Positions 11,347 to 24,600 of a stretch of 64,000 nt of DNA are shown here, in pieces. Below the pieces are notes generated by a model. The model was given only the letters and a program-made list of their open reading frames with translations, was not told where the DNA came from and did not search any database. Each line of letters begins with the position of its first letter. Within the stretch, counting starts at the first letter, position 1. This stretch comes from Spinacia oleracea (taxonomy: Eukaryota > Streptophyta > Magnoliopsida > Caryophyllales > Amaranthaceae): assembly GCF_020520425.1 (NCBI RefSeq), contig NC_079487.1, forward strand, positions 82,403,141-82,467,140, read 5' to 3'. A program made the position numbers and the translations under genes.

Positions 11347-12389
11347 TATTTGTTTTTGTTCAAACTCCAGAGAAAGCGTGTTTGCATCACGCGATTTTGT
11401 TAAGGTAAATACGACACCAAAATTAAACTATTAAAATCTCATGACACCAAAGTAAAATTTTCTCAAATTTCAGGTGTACCACGGAATTTTTTAAGTTTCC
11501 AAGAATACAAATAGTAAGAATCTAACTATTTAAGCAAATTGACAAGAAAAAAAAAATCATCCAAAAATGACTAAACTTGTAGCAAAAGTTCTTACTTTGT
11601 TAGTGTAATAGGCAAGGAATTTGACAAATTGTCAAATTTGGATGCTTTGGAACTACGACTAATGAACAAAAACTTGGTAGTAATGGACCACCAATTTCAT
11701 GAAACCTAATTAATTAAGTCGTTTTACATAAACCTAATCAAGTACCTAATTTATGAATTTAGCAAGGCATATATAGACAACCATGAGAAGAAAACGATTA
11801 ACAATGATGATTTTGAGGCTAATAAATGGGATGATTTTATGGTTACTCATCAACTAAAGTTATGATGGTAAGAAATTGATTTTACTGCTTTTATGGAGTG
11901 TTCTATTTCTTACCAAACATGAGGAAATGAGACATTTACCCTGGAATTAATTTATGATGTCATTCTCATAGTCATAGTCGCTATCATTGTCATATTTTAG
12001 TTTTTGGTTTTATGATTTCCAAAGTTATACTATAATTTAGGTTGAATTGTGAATTTAAAAGTTATCTTCCCTAAATAATCATATTGATTAAAAAAAATAA
12101 TTAACAACAGAAATTGAAAACTACTTTTTGCATTTTTCATACTTTTATTTTTAGTTATTAAAAAATAGAAGACTGGAAACAAAACACAATAATGAGCGAG
12201 TCCTTAATTTGTTCGTGTCTTTTTCATGAAGTTATGACCCTTGGTTGAGTTGACTCTATTCACCTAGTTAGGGTTTAACTTCGGTATTATCAGGTTTGCA
12301 TAAACGATATAATAAAATATTTATTTAGATTCATTGATAAAATCATTATCTTGCTATAGAAAAAGCATGACCGTGTCCCCTATGACATT
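11347..12389. other. AT-rich spacer, no gene seen
   Basis: No coding signal or delimitable repeat is visible. Confidence 0.5.
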
Positions 12390-12394
12390 GTTAG

Positions 12395-12614
12395 GGTTAT
12401 TTTTTTTGTTGGTTTTACTATAAAGAGTTTCCAACGTTTTTGGTGAGTGAATACATACTGCTGGAGTTTGTATGAGACTATGGGTACCTTGATGGGCAGC
12501 ATCGCGCTCCCTCTTAGGTGAGGTTTTTTCCATACCCAAGGCTCGAACTCGAGACCTTTGTTAAGGAGAAAGAAACCCTTAACCACTCACGTCAATCCCA
12601 GTTGGTCTGTAACA
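12395..12614 (-). mobile_element. SINE, minus strand
   Basis: Read on the minus strand, the element starts near 12612 with a tRNA-Ser-like head: A box gtgagtggttaagg and B box gagttcgagccttgg. The 3' end is an A-rich tail, seen as the T-run near 12401. Near-matching acattg(t/c)ta segments at each end may be a decayed target-site duplication, but they do not abut the tail exactly. No protein is encoded. Confidence 0.65.
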
Positions 12615-13578
12615 TTGCTACTTCGATCCTTAATTTTTTTTTAAACTACCCTATCAATATTTTGGGTTATTTAAAGAAAAAGAATTATAATTTTCTAATC
12701 AAAACTTTCCTTCTACTGACCTGCTCTTCAGAACCACAATGCATATATGGAAATTAACAAGGGAAATAACCTGTTAAGTGCAATAACAATAAGAAGTTTG
12801 TCATGAGGTTTGTGTTAATTTTAGAGGTTTATAGACAAACCTCACTATTGTTAGAAAAAGTTACAAAATCAAAGGTTATTAAAGAGTAAGTGGTTTGTCT
12901 TTGTCATGTATGCAAAATATTCAATTTAATTTTTGTTTTGTTTTGTTTTAAATGAGGTGAATGATTTTGTGTCCCACATATACATCTTTGTATAGGTTCA
13001 TTGTTGGTAAAAGGTTCATTTCAACGAAGGTTTGTAAACGATGAAATGACATGAAAACAAACCTCATTGAAATTTATTCTATTGCGCCCTAAAAATACTC
13101 GTACACGTCATGCCAAGAACTAGTACTCCATATCTTCTATGAGAGCATCAACACTTATCAACCTCCCCATAATTTCTCTCTCCTCACCTCATTACTCCAC
13201 ACCACTTTCTACTAACTTTATCACATACTCTTCTCATTTCACAATTTCATACCTACATTCATTAGCCTCTTCATTTATCTTCTATCTCCTATTTTTCCAT
13301 ACCCACCACATTTTTCTCCCTCCTACTTTCCATACCCTACCAATATTAATAAAGTTATTTGATTCATCACATTAATTTTAGATAATACAAAGTATTAGTT
13401 AAATCAAAATATGGTAATTATAATTAAATATGACCGTTCGTATTTTTTTTGGATTGTATGGATTTTTTTTAGTGTTGAAAATATATCAAAGCCCGATTTG
13501 TAGAGTAGTTCGAGTCTAATGGTAATACTAATCTAATACGACTAATATTTTTAGTATAATTACAAATATATATCAATA
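12615..13578. other. Spacer, no gene seen
   Basis: The segment 13140-13380 is a strongly pyrimidine-rich stretch (tcatctctcctc-like). Its open reading is a low-complexity Ser/Phe/His string that I reject as a gene. The remainder is AT-rich. Confidence 0.5.
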
Positions 13579-13710
13579 AAGTCTTGGCCGAGTGGTTAAC
13601 ATCAGAGGAATGTATATTGTAGGTTTTAAGTTCAAATAATTGAATCCCCCATTCGGCCATTCTCTGCTGTAATTTGTAGCCCTTTGTGACTCATTTGCAG
13701 CAAAAAAAAA
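13579..13710 (+). mobile_element. SINE-like element, plus strand
   Basis: The sequence tcttggccgagtggttaaca is a very good tRNA-Ser-like A-box region, followed by a weaker B box (taagttcaaataattgaatc) and ending in a run of nine A residues at about 13700-13708. The order head, body, A-tail fits a SINE. I could not define its target-site duplication. Confidence 0.6.
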
Positions 13711-14012
13711 GGGTTCAAATTTATAATTATTAGCAAACATCCGATAAAAACCGCATTGACCCAGAAAAATAAAATTCACACATTCTGAACTTTTGAGTAC
13801 ATTGACCTTGTACAATACATTATCCGATTATATCCGGACATATTAAACCCAATCTGACAACCATGTTGTTTTGTGTTAAAAAAAAATCAGTAGGCCCTTA
13901 GGCCTTCCAAGTTCCAACAAGGCTAATAGAAATGAGGTCTACACTCTTGGGTTGTCCACCTGAAACATAAACATCACACAAAATTGATCAAACCACAAAA
14001 AAGAAAAACAAT
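13711..14012 (+). promoter_or_regulatory. Upstream region of the PnsB3-like gene
   Basis: About 300 bp precede the start codon. I see no strong TATA box; an AT-rich 'aatttataattatt' near 13720 is the nearest candidate but lies far upstream. A 'taggcccttaggcc' stretch near 13892 might be regulatory. The start context is acaatATGG. Promoter function here is inferred only from position. Confidence 0.35.
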
Positions 14013-14219
14013 ATGGATGCACCAATGCATACATCACGACCCTCTATTTTCAAGCCACCGAAAACCAGCCATGGCCACCGTAACAATTATAGTCCACCAA
14101 CATTATCTATGTCTAATATGTCTAAGAGGAAGCCTGTCTTGGTCTCCTTCGCCTCGCTTTCATCAGAGTCATCATCCTCGGAGCTACAAAAGCCCCAAAT
14201 TGAGCTCGAATTTATCGGG
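14013..14219 (+). CDS. PNSB3: PnsB3-like exon 1 (transit peptide)
   Basis: This exon has 69 codons from ATG to ...IELEFIG, followed by donor gtacac. It encodes the Ser-rich transit region and the first strand of the fold. Intron 1 is 124 bp, ending in gtgaag. Confidence 0.9.
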
Positions 14220-17200
14220 GTACACTTAATCGTATTTCATTTCTTACATTATTTTCCTTGTTGTAACAAATTGGATTATGGGAGATTTGTTAATTCTGAT
14301 GAAAATTTTCAATTATTTTTGGTTGATATGCAAATGTGTGAAGCCAAAAGTAGGAAATGATGGATCATATCCGGTGGATAGAGCAAGAGCAGTGAGTGGT
14401 GAGAAATTGCTTAGGACCATTATGGCGGATAACAAGATTGAGCTTTATGCTACCTATGTAAGTCACACTCCACATTTACATATTGTTACACTTTTGTTTA
14501 GTTGATATGCAAAATTATGAGAAATTTTTTGAAAAGACAAAAATTGTTACTTTAATGGTAGGTTAAAGTATGGAAAGTCACACTTACTATTTCCTTCATT
14601 TCTTAATATTCTTCGCGGTTGAAATTGGGGAGGGGATTAAGAAAAATGGAATATTGGTATGATTGAGTGTAAGAGATTCTACTTTTTGGAATAAATGAAA
14701 GAGAGGAAAAATAATAAAGAAAGAAAGGAAAGAGAAATATTTTATTAAAGTAATCATCAAATAAGGTGGGTCAATGAATTGGGGGTTGTGAATGAATTAA
14801 ATAATGTGGGTGGGAAAATCAATGAGAATAATTGGGTAGGTCAAGGGGTGAAAGTTCGTTTTTTGGTTTCGATTAAGGCCCAAACCGAATCCAAACCAAA
14901 ATAATTCGGTTTTCATTTTTTGAAACCGAATCCAAACCAAATAACCTTTTAATATAATCCAAACCAAACCAAACCAAACCGGATTTAAAATTTCCAATCC
15001 AATCCAAACCATAAAACCGTATAGTATTTTCATGGGCCTGTTTTTGGGCCTATATTATACCTGTTTTTAGCCAATTTTCAGGCCCTTGTTATACTTTTCT
15101 ACTTGTTCCAGCCATGAGAATCAGGCCTAAATTACTGTACCTGCTTATTCGATTTTAGTTCGGTTTATTCGGTTTCAGACTTTTTAGTCAAATCCAAACC
15201 ATAAAACCAATATTTTTTAAAAATCTCAATCCAAACCGAACCGAATAGGAAAAAATACAACCGAATTTCTTATTCGGTTTTCGGTTTTTTCCTACCAAAC
15301 TTTCATCCCTGTGGATGGATAAAGGTAGGATATGGTAGAAAATTAAATTGTAGAATAAGGGTATTTTGAGAAAAAAAATACGGCCAAAAAAAGTATAGAT
15401 TCTAACTGGGAAGAACATTTAGGAATGCCAAAAATAGAAACGGGAAGAACATTTAGGAACGGAGGGAGTAGAAAGTTTGATTTCTTGTAAAACAGTGTAA
15501 TTTTCTTTCTTTATACATATTTTCCTAAATAATTGAAACTTTTCATGAGAGTCTCTAAACTTTCCATGTTCAACGAAACAATATTTCATACTTCTTAGAA
15601 AATAGGTAGAGAAAAAGGTACTGTATTAAATTCGCAAATCACAAACGTCCCTCAATCTTATTTTAGCTTTGATTAGATGAATATTTTCTAGCTTGCTTAT
15701 GGTGTACTAGTATTCTATGCACGCGATGCAAGCGTGAGTTTTAAAAACTAACGAAATTGTGTTGTTAGATTTAATTACCACACATAATAGGCAAAAGCTT
15801 CACAAAACCCATCATAAGAAACATTAAGCATATTTAGATCTTTAGGCCCGCGGTTTCACTTTGGGTTGGCTATCTACTTATTTCAATTTTTATAAATACT
15901 ATAAATTAGTGTTAATATAAGTTAGTAGGGGCTTTTTAGTAATCCAAGGGGGACACCAAAAGTGGTGTTATTGAATTGTCCCTCCCCTCTTGGCTTATAT
16001 TATAGAGATTCAATTTTCGTTTTTATTTATTTTGTCATTTATTATTTATTCTTATCCATGTCAAAAGAAAAATAAAATTATTGTTCTCTTTTTATTATTA
16101 TTATTGAAAGGTAACCTAATAATTTGTATGGTTTTTTTATTTTTAACTTCGGTTATGTTATGCAATAATTTTTAGGGAAAAGTGATTCTAAAAATACGAC
16201 TTTTAAGCGGTATGCATGTTTAAACACGATCAATTTTTCGTTTAACTAAGAAAAACATAACCTTTTGAAGTACTTCGTAACTTTTAGAGTTTGACAATGT
16301 ACTCAAAACTTTGCTTAAAGGTTAAACGTAGGACCACATTGTCACATATCGTTATTGTATTAAGTACTACCTCCGTTTCAAAAATGATCTTTATACTTCC
16401 GTTTTAGCACATTTCAAAATGTTCTTTACACTTTGTTTTATTCTATTTTTGGACATGAAAATTTACTACATTACCCTCCTTACCCTACAATATTTACAAT
16501 TTTTCACTCACTTTTTACACATTTCTCATACTTAATCCATATTTTATTATATTCAACTAACTTTTTCATTTTTATCTTAATATTTGTGCAAATAGTAACC
16601 GTTGAGATCTTTATGAAACGGAGTTAGTAACTGTTAACTATGAGACTTTTATAGTTTTATCTAGCTAGGAGTCCCTAGGACCGTAGGAGTACTCTATACA
16701 TTTTCTCCGTCTTCTTTTTGCTTTAAAATTTCTATTTTAGAACTTTTTTTAGTTGCAACATTTTTTTATTTTTGGATAATTGCCCATTTAACTTTACTAA
16801 ACTGTCCTCATCCATATTCAATAACCATATTTTCCCCTAATTATATCAAAAAATGGGGGTTTGGATATAATTTATTACCTATCAACTTACACTATAAAAA
16901 TTGGAATGAACATTAAATATTAAAACTAAAATAGTTAAAAATGACAGATGAAGTAATATATTTGGGGAACTTTAGTGGGTCTAGAATTAGGCCCTATTAG
17001 TTCACCTTACTTCTCATGATCTGGTTTGATCTGATTTAAATTTTTTTTGTTGATCTGATTTATTGTGAACTTATTTTTCTGATCTGATCTAAATTTTCAG
17101 AATTAAGATTTTAATAAAAATCTAAAATTATTAATTAAATGTTATACAGGTAAAATGAATGTTATTCAATTTATAATATTGTTATTAAAATTACACATTA

Positions 17201-17741
17201 TTATTTGAATTTACTCATGATTTAACTATTCTTTATATTAAATAGACCTGAACATGATATAGATAGATCGTTTACGATATGGACATGATCTGGATAGACC
17301 AGTTGACATATGAGTTATAGTCTAGACATGATATGGAAATATCGGCTCTGATCTGGACCTGTTCTGCACATATCAGTTATGATATGCATAGATCAGTTCT
17401 TATCTGGGTATATGTGTTCTGATCTAGACATGATCTGTACATATCGGTTCTGATTTGGACAAATCGGTTTTAATCTGAATATATGGGTTGTAATATGGAC
17501 TTGATTTGGACAAATCGGTTTTGATCTGAATATATGAGTTCTAATTTTGACATTATCTGGATAAACCAGTTCTGATCTGGACATGATCTAGTCATATCGG
17601 CACTCGTCTAGACATATCGGTATTGGTCTGAACATGTCTGGACAAATCGATTTTGATTTGGACTTATGGATTCTCATCTGGACATATGGGTCTTGATTTG
17701 GACATGTTCTGCCCAAATCAGTTATGATAATAATAATAATA

Positions 17742-17776
<35 letters not shown>

Positions 17777-18580
17777 TAATCATAACAATAATCATAAAAT
17801 CATCTGATCTAACCTCATCTAAACTTATTTTTTCTAAATCGATATAATGTGAACTTATTTTTTCTGATCTGATTTGAACTTGTCTGGTCTGATATGATAT
17901 AAGTAATAAGGTCATAAAATAAGGTGAATTAAGTAGAGACTTTTGGGTAGTGTTTTTGAAAAATATAAAAATTAAGTTACCCTCCCACCATTCAACAATT
18001 ATATCTCTATTCTATAAACGAACTCTCGAGGTCATTTTTGTAAATGAACTTTTGGTGCCCTCCTATAAAATAGAATAAAACTCCATACTACTTACAAATA
18101 ATATTGATCTTAATTGTAAAATAAAATTAAAAGACATAAAAGAAAACTAATCAATCAAATTAATACTATACTTACCAATTATATTAACATTAAAAGTCAA
18201 ATAAAATAAGAAGGCATAAAAGAAAATTAGTTAATCAATCAGATTTATTACAACAGACAACAAATTTTAAAAAAAAAAAAGTCACAATAAAACACTTAGC
18301 TTATTCACACCCAAATATACTTCTTCTTAATCACATAATTTATTTTCCTTTCTGGTATTTTATCTTGTCACATTTTCATATTGTCACAAATACAATCATA
18401 TTTTAATTTAAATTTTTTAAACAAAATTCAATCAAACAAATATACTCCGTAAATAATACGCCCCCCATTCATTTTCATGATTACTTTTTTTTTTTGGAGA
18501 AACTTTGTGAATAATTTTTTCTATATAATATAATTTTGTTTTATATATATATTCTCAAACATCGCGTGCATATAAGACTA

Positions 18581-18627
<47 letters not shown>

Positions 18628-21600
18628 CACCCCCCTGTCTTATCCCCAATATCTTTGTGTCTCGTATGAAACATATTTCAAATTGCGCTTAAATTATCCC
18701 CATCCCATTTTCTTAATGAGTTCATTCTATCATGCCATTTTGCGAAAGTGATTTGCAAAAATTTGAAATGAATTTGACTAATGTCTACAAGGATATGGAA
18801 CAATTTGTATGACACACTTGTTTTGAATTTTATTTTAATTTAGGAACATGTGTGACATTTAATATCCTTTCAAATTTTATGTATCAGGGGAAAGTGATGA
18901 ACTGTGGAGGTGGTGGAAGTTGTGGAACCTGTATTGTTGAGGTATATCATGTTGTTGACTCTTTAGTCCCCCCCCCCCTTTTAAGAAAATAGGAGTAAGA
19001 TACATTCGAAAACAAACCTTACATTCTTACACCAATACATTACAATATTTGATGAAAGTAAAAGCCGATAAAATTGACCTAACTATTTAAATACAGCGTC
19101 ATACCGTCTAATATAATCTGGATTGAAAAAATGTCTAGAGAGAGAAAGAGTGTGAGAGAAAACCCCCCCACAAACGAAACCCTCCCCATCGAAACTAGAT
19201 TAAAGTTTCCCATCGGAAACCATCAAGAACCCCTCCTCCACCACCGCCATTCGGGGCTACAAAAACAATATTCATAAACCACCTCCCCATCGATCGGCAC
19301 CAGACCCTCTGACATTGCAGGCTTGTTCCGTTCATTCGGTACCATCTCAAACATTGTCATCCCCCCATGATGCGACAAAATGGCTCTTACCGGTTCACTT
19401 TCATCAGATTTGATGAATCATCCTCACAAAGAGACGCTATCTGTGAATGGATGGAGTTAAATTGGAAGGGAAGAAGCTACATGTTCAATCGGCAAAATCC
19501 GATACCCCCTTTCCAATACCGGCGGTAAAACCCCCCACCACCACCAAAAAACCCACTCATAACCCTAACCCTCATTACCGAAAATCAGCCATTCGAGACC
19601 ACCAAACGTACAGTGAAGTCTCCTCCCACAGGGGCCACCCACCAAAAATGTCAGAAACACTAAAGCACCCTTCCACCACCTCAACAGAGAATAAAAACCC
19701 TGAAATCCCTAAACCAACAACTACTCCACCTTTCCTCCACCAAATAGAGGACTCAATTCCTGATTTCTTTACAGAGAATCCAACTAGGGCCAGAATTGCT
19801 GGCTCTAAGATTCTTGGCGAAAACACATTGGACGCATGGAATGAGATTTCCGCTAAGGAAATTGATGAGGAAGTCGCCCTTGTGATCGAGGGGCATAGAA
19901 CGCAGGAAAACCTTGATATCTTTAAAAGAAGCATGTTTGTTGTGGCCCAATCATCACAATCATCGTCCGAGATTCTAGACAGTATCCTGGCGGAGGGAGT
20001 CAACTGTCTGACTGTAAAGCCTATGGGAGGCATACTGCACCTGATCACCTTTGCCACAGTAGAAGACAAAACCGCAATGATTGAAAGTAAGTGGTTGGAT
20101 AAATGGTTCATGGAGATAATAAATGTCAACGAAACAATTGCTTCTCAATGGAGGCAAACAATAATGAAAATACACAGTGTTCCCCTCACAACTTGGAACT
20201 ATGGGAATTTCCACAAGATTGGGAGCGTCTATGGCAGAGTAATTTCTATCGATTACTCAAATTATGATTGCGCAAAGATAATGATAATAACGGACTACCT
20301 TTTCAAAGTAAACTGCAAGTTACATATGAAAATTGAAGGGATAAAGTACCCAATCTTCACCTTTGAAGACGATGGTCTGATCCTTCCGTTGAATAAGCCG
20401 GAAAATGGATTTCAAGGTCCAAACTCACCGGATAAGTCTGGTGACGCCACTCAGCAGTCTGATGACGAAAGCAATAGCAGAAACATTTCACCTAGCCCCG
20501 ACCCTCTCGAAAATGTGTCACCTCCTCTTGGTATTCCCAAGGATGCATTAAAGGATAGTCCAACGAAAAAGGAAGAAACGCCCGTCTGCCAACATGACTC
20601 AACAGTTCCCCATGCCAAGGAAATATCCTCAACAGTTGGGATTCCTCATTTCCAAAAAGCGGTCCACCACTCTGTAATCCCATCTCCCCAATTTTGCAGT
20701 GGGCCGACATATCTCCAAACCTACCACCAAAGCTCAATGCCTCTGACCCTTGGCCACTACTCAACCACAATTGAACCCAAAATAAAAAAACAATACCTCT
20801 GCCCCCATGCCCGCATCCGAAAAGCCCATTAGCCTTAACTAACAAATTTGGCCCACTCCTACGCGAAACAACTCTGTACCCACCTCATCGTCTTCCCTTT
20901 CTGGACCCATGTTCCCTCCGGGTTTTGAAGATTGCATCCCCTGTTAGGTTATGATACATATGATATTACATAAATCATGCGGAAACAACCATTAACCCAG
21001 GAATACATATTATTTACACATAGTCATATAGCATAATTTAGATGCATACTCTTTGTTGCGTGCCCTCCCTAGCTGCGCCCGAACCGAACAAGAACAATTC
21101 TTTAGGACTCCAAGTGTCGTCCCTCCGTAGATAGTCCACAACACGTCCGGATCCGCCTTAAGATTGACCAACTAGAATCGCCCTTAAGGTACTAGAATTT
21201 TCGGCACTTTTGAGCAAGATGTGTGACTGAATTTTTCTCTCAAAAACTCACTTTGAATACTTTAAAACTCGTTATAAATTGTGAACCCAGGCCACATATT
21301 TATAGGGGTATGGAAAGAGAATTGGAATCCTATTAGGATACGAATTAATTAAACTTAGAATCCTACAAGAACTCTAATTAATTAATTTATCAAATAGAAT
21401 TAGGAATTTAATCATTAACCGAACTCTGCACGTTTTAGGAATCGTGCATGAACACAAACTCACACACACACACACACGGAAGCCACGATGGGCCGCCCAT
21501 GCGCGTGCGTGCGAGCAGCAGCCCACGCAGCGAGGCCCACGCAGCCGCGGCCTTGGCGCGCGCTGGGCCTGCCTTGCGGTAGGCCTGGGGGCTGCCTTGG

Positions 21601-24600
21601 CTGGGCTTGTGGCGCGCGTTTGGCTTGCTGGGCGATGGCCTGGCTTCGAGCTGGGCCCTCGTCCGGCAGGCCTCGTCCGATGCTTATTCGTACGATACGC
21701 TTCCGATTAAATTTCCGATTCCGGAATTCATTTCCGATACGAACAATATTTAACATTTCCGATTCCGGAATTAATTTCCGTTTCGAACAAATATTTAATA
21801 TTTCCGTTTCCGGAATTATTTTCCGATTCCGATAATATTTCCGATTCTGACAATATTTCCGTTTCCGGCAATATTTCCGATTCTGGCAATATTTCCATTT
21901 CCGATAATATTTTCCGATACGTACCATGTTTCCGTTTCCGGCAACATCTACGACTTGGATAATATTTATATTTCCGATACGATCCATATTTCCGTTTCCG
22001 GCAATATCATCGTTTCCGGAGTATTCATTTCTTGCCTGTGACGATCTCAGCTCCCACTGAAACCAAGATTCGTCGATTCCGAATATCCTTAGATGGAGTA
22101 TCTAATGCCATTAAATACTTGATCCATTTACGTACTATTTGTGTGACCCTACGGGTTCAGTCAAGAGTAAGCTGTGGATTAATATCATTAATTCCACTTG
22201 AACTGAAGCGGCCTCTAGCTAGGCATTCAGCTCACTTGATCTCACTGAATTATTAACTTGTTAATTAATACTGAACCGCATTTATTAGACTTATCATAGA
22301 ATGCATACTTGGACCAAGGGCATTATTTCCTTCAGTCTCCCACTTGTCCTTAGGGACAAGTGTGCATTTCCTAATTCCTTTGTCGCTCGATGCTTGCTCT
22401 TGAACATAAGGTAAGAGTCGTCATCCTTATTATGTCCAGAGGTGTTCCTCGGTTTCAGAGTTCAACTGATCAAATAAACAGATAATCATAGCCTATGATT
22501 CATCCGAGCACGGCCATGCATTTCACAGTTTCTAGCTCTCCGAGTGGCCTTGTACAACTTTTAAGCATCTCATCCCGATTTATGGGAGGACAATCCCAAT
22601 CTTGCGATCTTGAGATTAGACTTCGTTTGATAGGTGATTACCTGAGCGTTGCCTTTATAGCCTCCTTTTACGGTGCGACGGTTGGTCAACGTCAAAGCAA
22701 CCAGTTCTCAAACAAGTAATCTCAAATCACTCAGGTATTGAGGATTTAGTGTCTAATAATTTAATGAAATTTACTTATGACAGATTTTCATCTCTTACAG
22801 TAAAGTTTCATAGGTCTTGTCCGATACTAATCTTCCCAAAGTAAGTATCTATGCAAATGATTATGACATTGCCATGTCCACATAGTTCAAGAAACAGAAC
22901 TACTAGTCATCTTGCATTCTAATCGTCTAACGTTTTCTATGCGTCCAATTTTATAGAAAACTCCGATTAGGGACCATTTTCAACCTTTGACATTCAAGTT
23001 CACTTGATAGACATTTCTTAGTCACAGGACTGGTCCTGACAGTCTATCTTGAATATATCGTCAAATTGAAGGGACTCATCATTTAATAAACCACAAATTA
23101 AATGGAAAAATGAATTCTTTTCATTTATTGTGAATGATTAATCAATAATGTTTTACAAAGATTTAAACTCTAAAACTTTAAAACATTAAATATAGACATC
23201 AAAGCCATTCTCCAATATGCTTGATTCCCATAGCTGCAGTGTGCGAGTTGTGCTTCGCTTGCGGCAGAGGTTTAGTTAATGGATCTGATATGTTGTCATC
23301 AGTTCCAATTTTGCTTATCTCGACTTCTTTTCTTTCAACGAACTCTCGTAGAAGGTGAAATCTACGAAGTACATGCTTGACTCTCTGGTGGTGTCTAGGC
23401 TCTTTTGCCTGTGCAATAGCTCCGTTATTGTCACAATACAGGGCTATTGGTCCTTTAATGGAGGGGACTACACCAAGTTCACCTATGAACTTCCTTAGCC
23501 ATATAGCTTCCTTTGCTGCTTCATGTGCAGCAATGTACTCCGCTTCAGTTGTAGAATCCGCAATGGTGCTTTGCTTAGCACTTTTCCAGCTTACTGCTCC
23601 TCCGTTGAGGCAGAAGACAAACCCAGACTGTGATCTGAAATCATCTTTGTCGGTTTGGAAACTTGCGTCCGTATAGCCTTTAACAATTAATTCATCATCT
23701 CCACCATAGACCAGGAAGTCATCTTTGTGCCTTTTTAGGTACTTCAGAATGTTCTTGGCAGCAGTCCAATGCGCCTCTCCTGGGTCTGACTGGTATCTGC
23801 TCGTAGCACTGAGTGCGTACGCAACATCCGGGCGTGTACATATCATAGCATACATTATTGAACCAATCAATGATGCATATGGAATCCCATTCATTCGTCT
23901 ACGCTCATCAAGTGTTTTTGGGCACTGAGTCTTGCTTAGAGTCATTCCATGAGACATGGGTAGGTAGCCTCGCTTGGAGTCCGCCATCTTGAACCTATCA
24001 AGCACCTTATTGATATAAGTGATTTGACTAAGTCCAATCATCCTTTTAGATCTATCTCTGTAAATCTTGATGCCCAATATGTACTGTGCTTCTCCTAGAT
24101 CCTTCATCGAAAAACATTTCCCAAGCCAAATCTTGACAGAGTTCAACATAGGAATGTCATTTCCGATAAGTAATATGTCGTCGACATATAATACTAGGAA
24201 AGCAATTTTGCTCCCACTGACCTTCTTGTATACACAAGATTCGTCTGCGTTCTTGATGAAAGCAAAGTCACTGACTGCTTCATCAAAACGTATATTCCAG
24301 CTCCTGGATGCCTGCTTCAATCCGTAGATTGACTTCTTTAGCTTGCATACCTTTTTAGCATTCTTTGGATCCTCAAAACCTTCAGGCTGTGTCATAAACA
24401 CAGTTTCTGTTAAAACGCCGTTTAAGAAAGCAGTTTTGACATCCATCTGCCATATTTCGTAATCCTAATATGCAGCGATTGCTAACATTATCCGAATAGA
24501 CTTTAGCATTGCAACTGGTGAAAAAGTTTCATCGTAATCCACACCGTGGACTTGCCTGTAACCTTTTGCAACCAATCTAGCTTTGAAAACTTCAAGTTTC

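Larger units (their letters stand above)
14458..18887 (+). other. Intron 2, 4.4 kb, transposon-rich
   Basis: The intron runs from gtaagt to tatcag. It carries MITEs at 14587-15468 and 16367-16627, a fold-back minisatellite element at about 16990-17945, and an AT microsatellite at 18582-18623. The remainder is AT-rich with no coding signal. Confidence 0.85.

Noticed and set aside
16694..16955. Another Stowaway-like MITE
   Set aside because: The ends (ctccgtcttctttttgc and tgacagatgaag) pair too weakly to support it.
19447..20832. 461-codon ORF as a host RNA-binding gene
   Set aside because: It starts inside a frameshifted RRM, lies between LINE duplications and precedes LINE ORF2, so it is LINE ORF1.
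21444..21987. Open frames of 88-175 codons in the LTR (also at 30438-30897 and 60436-60999)
   Set aside because: They cover the GC block and the aatatttccg minisatellite of the Copia LTR and recur in each LTR copy.
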